DNA from: Coniferiporia sulphurascens
Lineage: Eukaryota; Basidiomycota; Agaricomycetes; Hymenochaetales; Hymenochaetaceae
Length of the DNA stretch: 64,000 nucleotides
Direction of reading: 5' to 3'
Assembly: GCA_002794785.1 (NCBI GenBank)
Contig: NBBA01000008.1
Coordinates: forward strand, 992,001 to 1,056,000
Part shown: piece after piece, positions 59,428-64,000 of the stretch
Numbering within the stretch: position 1 is the stretch's first letter
Layout: the number at the start of each line of letters is the position of its first letter
Position numbers and translations under genes: made by a program
The notes under the pieces: generated by a model
What the model was told of the DNA's origin: nothing
The model's input: the letters and a program-made list of their open reading frames with translations, nothing else
Database searches by the model: none

Positions 59428-60124
59428 GCTTGGGGATATTCCCTCCAGACGAGATAACATTTGTACGCCCAGTGTATAGGTTTCCTGAGTTCTCTCGTTG
59501 TGTCTTTGCTTATCCATTACTTACGACTTCCTTCTTGGAGAGCCCTGTATGACTTACACTATCATGGTACTGACAGCCATTTTCCTTTTCATCTTCTCTT
59601 CTCTTCTCTTCAATCATCTCGTTTGTTTTCGACATACTTCACGATACATCTGTTTGTTCAACAATTTTACCACTTTCTTCCTTCTTGAGCCATCACCATG
59701 TATCCCGTTGATTTTATTTTGTCATTTAGTACTCATCATGTATGCCATTGCGCTTGTTGTCAGAATACCAGTGTTGCTTCTCGGTTTGCTTCGAAATTTT
59801 GTCGGCCCGAGTGTTTTGGACGTCCTGAAGGGGGGATGGGGGAAGTAGCGATTAGTGGACTCTGTTCAAATATTAATATTGACACCCTAGCAATGCGGTT
59901 TCTCCAGAAATGGCGAAAATAAATGCGATTCCGAAAAACGACAGCAGGCAGCGAGACTAATACACAGATATAAAGCAAGACATAAAAATGGATCGCGTCC
60001 GGTGGTCCTCCAGTACATCACTGCGGAGGACCCCAAGGGGTGTTGCCTCCATATCGGCGTCCCTCACATCATCTCCCCGATCTCCCCCCCCTCCCCTTCT
60101 CCTCCACCGGCCAAAGTATCGTCA
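59428..60124. other. Intergenic spacer between convergent genes
   Basis: 697 bp with 3' UTRs of the ankyrin and TAF8-like genes. 59560-59720 is T-rich. No gene or repeat seen. Confidence 0.5.
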
Positions 60125-61955
60125 TCACTTCCCCTTTCCCTCTCTCCCCGCTTTCGGGTTCTTCCGCATAAAGCCCCCTGCCTCTGCGCCTCCCTCTCCC
60201 GGCGCACCAAGGTTAAAGCTCCCCACCGCACGTCCACGTCTGTTCGCCGGCAACGGCAGGCGATAATCGTGCGGGTCCCAATCCCACGTCGCGAACAACG
60301 TAGCGTCAGCCAGCACGCTCGCGTCCTTGTCCGCGTCCTTGTCCTTGCCTTTCCCGTGCCCCTCATCGTCCCCGCCGTCGCCCTTGCCCGCACCATCCTT
60401 GCTCTTCCCCTTGTCCCTGCCCGGTACCGGTGCCACGGGCTGCCCGAATGGATTCGCATTCCATGGCGCAGGCATCCCCGTCCCGTACAGGAACTTCTCT
60501 TTTGAAGTCATGTTCACGAGCGGGGGAGGCGGGTTAACGCGTGTTGCGCGGTTGAACACCGAGAGCTGATAAAAAATGTTAATTTATGAACGTTTAGCAG
60601 TAGTAGTTTGTACGAAGTACGTACTGGTAAAATTGCTCTTGCAATGTCCGGAATGCGAGAAGACGGCTGGTGGCTCAGTGGCACTACCGTCTCTGGCACC
60701 ATCACCGGGCGAGATGTCGATGCAGGCATGACCGGCGGTGGCTCGTCCTTGCCTTTACCGGCGCTCAGAGAAACGGGGTATGTCGGCGCAGGCGCAACTA
60801 CACGTGGTCGTGGCGCTGCCCCATTCGCAAAGAGCGTGTCTGCAGCTGACCACCGTGGCGCTTTGTACGCTTGCGCGAGCATTGCAAACGCAACGCGATG
60901 ACGTGCGGGGTTCGTTGACGGATGCGACGGAGGCGGATGCGTGAGGATGTGATGGTATGCGGTGACCAGTGATGGCATGATTGCGGGCGGTTCGTGTTTC
61001 CGTTTCTGCAGCTGCAATGCGTGGCCATGTATGGGGGCGACATTTCTTGAATTGTGCCAATCGGAAAGATGAGATTCAGGGACGGAGGAGAGGGAAGACA
61101 TGTTATATGGGACTGGTGTAAGATAGTCTGCAGCTGAGGTTGCAGTAGACAACTGCTGCGGCGGAGGTGTCGGTAGTCGCTCACGTTCTCGCTCCGGAGC
61201 ACTGACTGGAGGTGGTAATATCGACTCAGCCTCCGCCTTAATCAGCGGAGACGGCGGTGGGCTGGCATCAGCGATTAAAGATGTTGGATATGGGGGAAGG
61301 AAGTCTGGGATATGAGATGGTGGGTTCCAATTCGCGAGACGGGCGCGTTTTCGAGCCGGCGAAGACGGGTTTGATATTGGCGACGGCGGTAAGGTAGGCG
61401 TCACCATACGGACGTCTGCCTTCCCGTTTCCATTTGGCATTGCGAAATCGCCATTCACGTGTGCCTCCGCCTCTTCATCATCGTCCTCGTCCATCAAACT
61501 GCCCGGGGTTGGCATCTCTGCGTACACAAGAGCTATCGCGTCGTCATTCTCTTGTCTGCGGCCGTCCGCAAGCGCGTCTGAGGGGCGAATATTGTCAGAT
61601 ATAGGATTACGCGCGCAGGGCGATAATGACCTTTCAGCAGCGCGAGTTCCTCGGCACGGCGCGCTGTGCTACCTGCGTAGCGCGCGAGCTCGCGTCCTTC
61701 GCCCTCGGCGTATTCACTTAACTCATCCACAGAGACGCCAAGTTCGTCGAAAGCGAGCACAGCGTCGTGAATGGAGACGGATCCACGACCTGCGTGTTCT
61801 GCGTATTGGGCACAAGTTGTCGCCAATAAGGAGATGTACCGAGACAGCAGGTCGGTGAGCACGTGTGAGGCTTGCGACGATGCACGGCTGAAGTTCTGTG
61901 CATGTAATGTCTTGTGAGTAACAGATTCTAGCAAGCCGGTTGCTCCATTATCCAT
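60125..61955 (-). CDS. TAF8-like TFIID subunit (bromodomain-associated histone fold)
   Basis: Putative TFIID component; TAF8 pairs with TAF10 by histone folds. Three exons: 61955-61631, 61577-60625 and 60565-60125; 572 aa, phases closing. The histone fold (Bromo_TP) occupies residues 1-105 (SHVLTDLLSRYISLLATTCA, SIHDAVLAFDELGVSVDELS). Next is an acidic patch (DEDDDEEAEAHVNGD) and then PPSHIPDFLPPYP, matching the PHIPxxLPPFP motif of the TAF8 C-terminal domain, which argues for TAF8 over TAF3. The rest is Pro-rich with a charged KGKSKDGAGKGDGGDDEG stretch. TAF3 or another histone-fold TAF remains possible. Confidence 0.8.
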
Positions 61956-62776
61956 CGTTAATAGGAACTGAATACAGAATGGTTGCAAGAAGCAAACTGC
62001 GAAAAAGCGTGGATGCGAGTCGCCACAGTACGAGTTGACACTGGTCACAGTCAATGCAAAGCACGAGAGGCCCCCGAGGGTTTAATGCGGGACACTACAC
62101 CAGATGTTGCCAATGTTGAGCAGTGAGGAACACGGCGAGAGGAGAGTTGACGGCGAAGAGGAGGCGGCTTAGGCGTCGGTGTACTCCAAGTCGCACAACC
62201 GTACCATGTAAATCTCAGCACCCTGTTACATAATCATTTCAAACTCCGCATGTGTATTCGAGACCTTCGTTTCTGCAGTATTGTCGGTTATTTTCGCCTT
62301 TACTCACAATGGATACAGTGATGGAATACCTTCAACCTATTAACTGCTCCTACGGAGTCGCCCCCCTCTCACACAGGTGCAACTGCCGATTGGATTGGAT
62401 TTTATCATTGTTATCGCTGCACTCCAATATCGATCGCAATTGAAATCCGAGTCACTGGGGGTCCTCAATGGTACAACTCGGCCACTGATGTTAGCGCCAG
62501 GTTAACTCAGAATGCCTAGTTAATGGTAAGTCGAGAAGCTCGGTCCACGTTTTAAGAACTTCCTTTTCCCTGGGGAGGTGGTAGACTACTAGTATTCAAG
62601 ACTTGCAAGTATATCCATCCGACAATATGCGCGCCAAATGCGACGATGTGAAAGTTTGAAACTAGACAATGAGTGTATAAAAACGTCTGTGATATAACTA
62701 GCTCCGAAAATAAAACATTGAGAAGGGAAAGGCGTGTAAAATAAGTGTTTATACGATGAGCAAGTGTTCCTACAAG
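61956..62776. other. Intergenic spacer between the TAF8-like gene and the MITE
   Basis: 821 bp with the TAF8-like promoter at its left end. No conserved open frame seen. Confidence 0.5.
62769..62776 (+). repeat. Left target-site duplication of the MITE
   Basis: CCTACAAG, directly repeated with one mismatch as CCTGCAAG at 63224-63231. Confidence 0.7.
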
Positions 62777-63223
62777 TAGTGTTGTTGGCAAAACTTGCCA
62801 GTTTTGCCACCCCTAGTTTTGCCAAGGGTTTTGCCGGCATGGCAAAACCTCAGTGGAATTTTGGGGATGGCAAAACTGGATTGATTAGTAAGGAAAGTGA
62901 CTAATTATTACCATAATTGGGGTGATTTAGTATGTGACAACGTGATAGCGTGACATTATAATCAGGTGTAGTCATACCCTTAAGCATATCACACGAATTA
63001 TTGTTGTTGTTACTAGCCTATTAGTATATTCCGACTTAACATTTGACCAATTGCACTAATCAGTTGCCATTGGATTAGACCACTGATAGTTATATTAGTA
63101 TCAAATTGTATTTAATTACATTACTAATATTGCCATTTGCCACCCCTGGCAAAACGTTTTGCCATGCCAGTTTTGCCGGCAAAACGGCAGAACCTCCCGG
63201 TTTTAGTTTTGCCCACAGCACTA
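62777..63223. mobile_element. hAT-type miniature inverted-repeat element (MITE), 447 bp
   Basis: Terminal inverted repeats: TAGTGTTGTTGGCAAAACT on the left (62777-62795) and, read inward from the right end, TAGTGCTGTGGGCAAAACT (63223 back to 63205), 17 of 19 identical. Flanking 8-bp direct repeats CCTACAAG (62769-62776) and CCTGCAAG (63224-63231), 7 of 8 identical, look like a target-site duplication. An 8-bp duplication and TAGTG-start ends are typical of hAT elements. The ends contain several further GGCAAAAC/GTTTTGCC subterminal repeats that could fold; the middle is AT-rich. There is no transposase frame, so it is non-autonomous. It lies 212 bp upstream of the APC1 start codon. The two mismatches in the ends and one in the duplication suggest an old insertion. 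Confidence 0.8.
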
Positions 63224-63231
63224 CCTGCAAG
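63224..63231 (+). repeat. Right target-site duplication of the MITE
   Basis: CCTGCAAG, matching CCTACAAG at 62769-62776 in 7 of 8 positions. Confidence 0.7.
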
Positions 63232-63434
63232 TCACGGTCCCAGAGTCAAGAGTCTCAGCTGGATCGTCCGTCGCGGTCACGCGCGTCTCGCAGCCGCATT
63301 GCCAGAGGCTGCATTTCCTCAGGCTCAGATTACACTGGCAGCCCTGCTTTATCCCAAGGTGAAACCCAGCCTACTATAATGCGCTAGAATTTCAAGCACA
63401 TCTACCATAAATCTGGACTTGTTCCTTTCTCGTA

Positions 63435-64000
63435 ATGCAAAACGACGAGCCGATTGTTCTTAGTGCTCGCCGACCGACTGTTTCCTCTGGGCCGCGTTTC
63501 TTCGAGCATAATCGTCACAAACCTTCCAACAACGACGATGGAAATGATTCTGAGCTTCTGAAATCCATTCGTGCTGCCCTTCAGGGCTCAGGTAAAGAGC
63601 CAAATCCACCTTTCCGCTCAACGATCTCGCCAGCGTTTGATGGTCACAATGCCGAGGAGAGCTTGACATGGAACGAACACACTGTCGTCTGGAGCAACGG
63701 GGGCATACTAAAAAGCACATGGAGCTTTGGGGAGGAGGGCCAGCGCGTACAATATGCGTGCTTTGGCTGGCTACTCACAGAAGGTACTGTTCACTCCGCA
63801 GGACACAATACCAGCAGCGCCGCGCGTTACACATCGGACGAGGGAGATGAACAGCCCTCGCAACCATCCAGCGAACAGAAACCTGAGCGGGATACCTTCA
63901 GCCCTTTCTTCCGCGCAAGGAAAGCCCGCATGAAGATTGTCGAGCCCACGATCATCTCGCGAGGGGTATATGTGTTTCTTCGTAGCTTCGGGAAGGTCTA
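63435..64000 (+). CDS. APC1: Anaphase-promoting complex subunit 1, N-terminal part (runs off right edge)
   Basis: APC1 is the large scaffold of the APC/C ubiquitin ligase that drives mitotic exit. 188 codons are visible in a single open exon; the rest lies outside the window. The start is the first ATG in the frame. After a disordered N-terminus, the first beta-propeller strands appear as LTWNEHTVVWSNGGILKSTW, followed by a QYACFGWL strand and, after a polar loop, VYVFLRSFGKV, in the order seen in fungal APC1/BimE/Cut4 proteins. The identification rests on this pattern over a short piece, so it is moderate. A MITE ends 212 bp upstream. Confidence 0.65.
   Translation, partial: MQNDEPIVLSARRPTVSSGPRFFEHNRHKPSNNDDGNDSELLKSIRAALQGSGKEPNPPFRSTISPAFDGHNAEESLTWNEHTVVWSNGGILKSTWSFGEEGQRVQYACFGWLLTEGTVHSAGHNTSSAARYTSDEGDEQPSQPSSEQKPERDTFSPFFRARKARMKIVEPTIISRGVYVFLRSFGKV

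Overview
This 64 kb window is nuclear DNA from a filamentous basidiomycete, most likely an Agaricomycete. The evidence is dense housekeeping genes on both strands, many short introns (mostly 46-75 nt, with internal CTRAY-type branch sites), very small exons, and proteins with long Ser/Pro-rich tails typical of that group. I see no prokaryotic, organellar or viral genes.

Layout. 1-2637 (-): N-terminal part of a coiled-coil protein that runs off the left edge. 3190-4558 (-): choline-phosphate cytidylyltransferase. 5735-6881 (-): TFIIE beta. 7125-9959 (+): PAN3. 10492-14513 (+): Cid1-type terminal nucleotidyltransferase. 16401-16985 (-): LSm7. 17330-20627 (+): importin beta-1. 24353-27416 (+): membrane-anchored amidohydrolase. 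27716-30335 (-): MAPK-type dual-specificity phosphatase with a rhodanese domain. 30570-31630 (+): EMC7. 32358-35428 (+): major facilitator transporter. 37067-38265 (+): decayed or badly resolved kinase-like locus. 40041-40483 (+): possible small gene. 40796-41657 (-): eIF5A. 42320-45617 (+): DEF1-like CUE protein. 46312-48217 (-): HMCES/SRAP protein. 48788-51228 (+): secreted amidase. 55412-59427 (+): ankyrin protein. 60125-61955 (-): TAF8-like histone-fold protein. 62777-63223: hAT-type MITE. 63435-64000 (+): start of APC1, cut by the right edge.

How the genes relate. Most are unrelated housekeeping genes, several in divergent pairs sharing promoters of 230-480 bp (TFIIE beta/PAN3, LSM7/KAP95, phosphatase/EMC7, HMCES/amidase). 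One neighbourhood is suggestive: PAN3 (deadenylation), a Cid1-like terminal transferase (3' tailing) and LSm7 (a subunit of the ring that binds tailed mRNA) are consecutive genes within 10 kb.

Most exon models were built by hand by checking splice sites and reading phase exon by exon; nearly all close in frame. Four introns need a GC-AG boundary. Unresolved points are the 5' exons of the amidohydrolase and of the transporter, one junction in PAN3, and the 37 kb locus. I found no convincing new multi-gene system. The best leads are the MITE just upstream of APC1, the GC-AG introns, the RNA-decay neighbourhood, and an unusually long hairpin-bearing intron in the HMCES gene.
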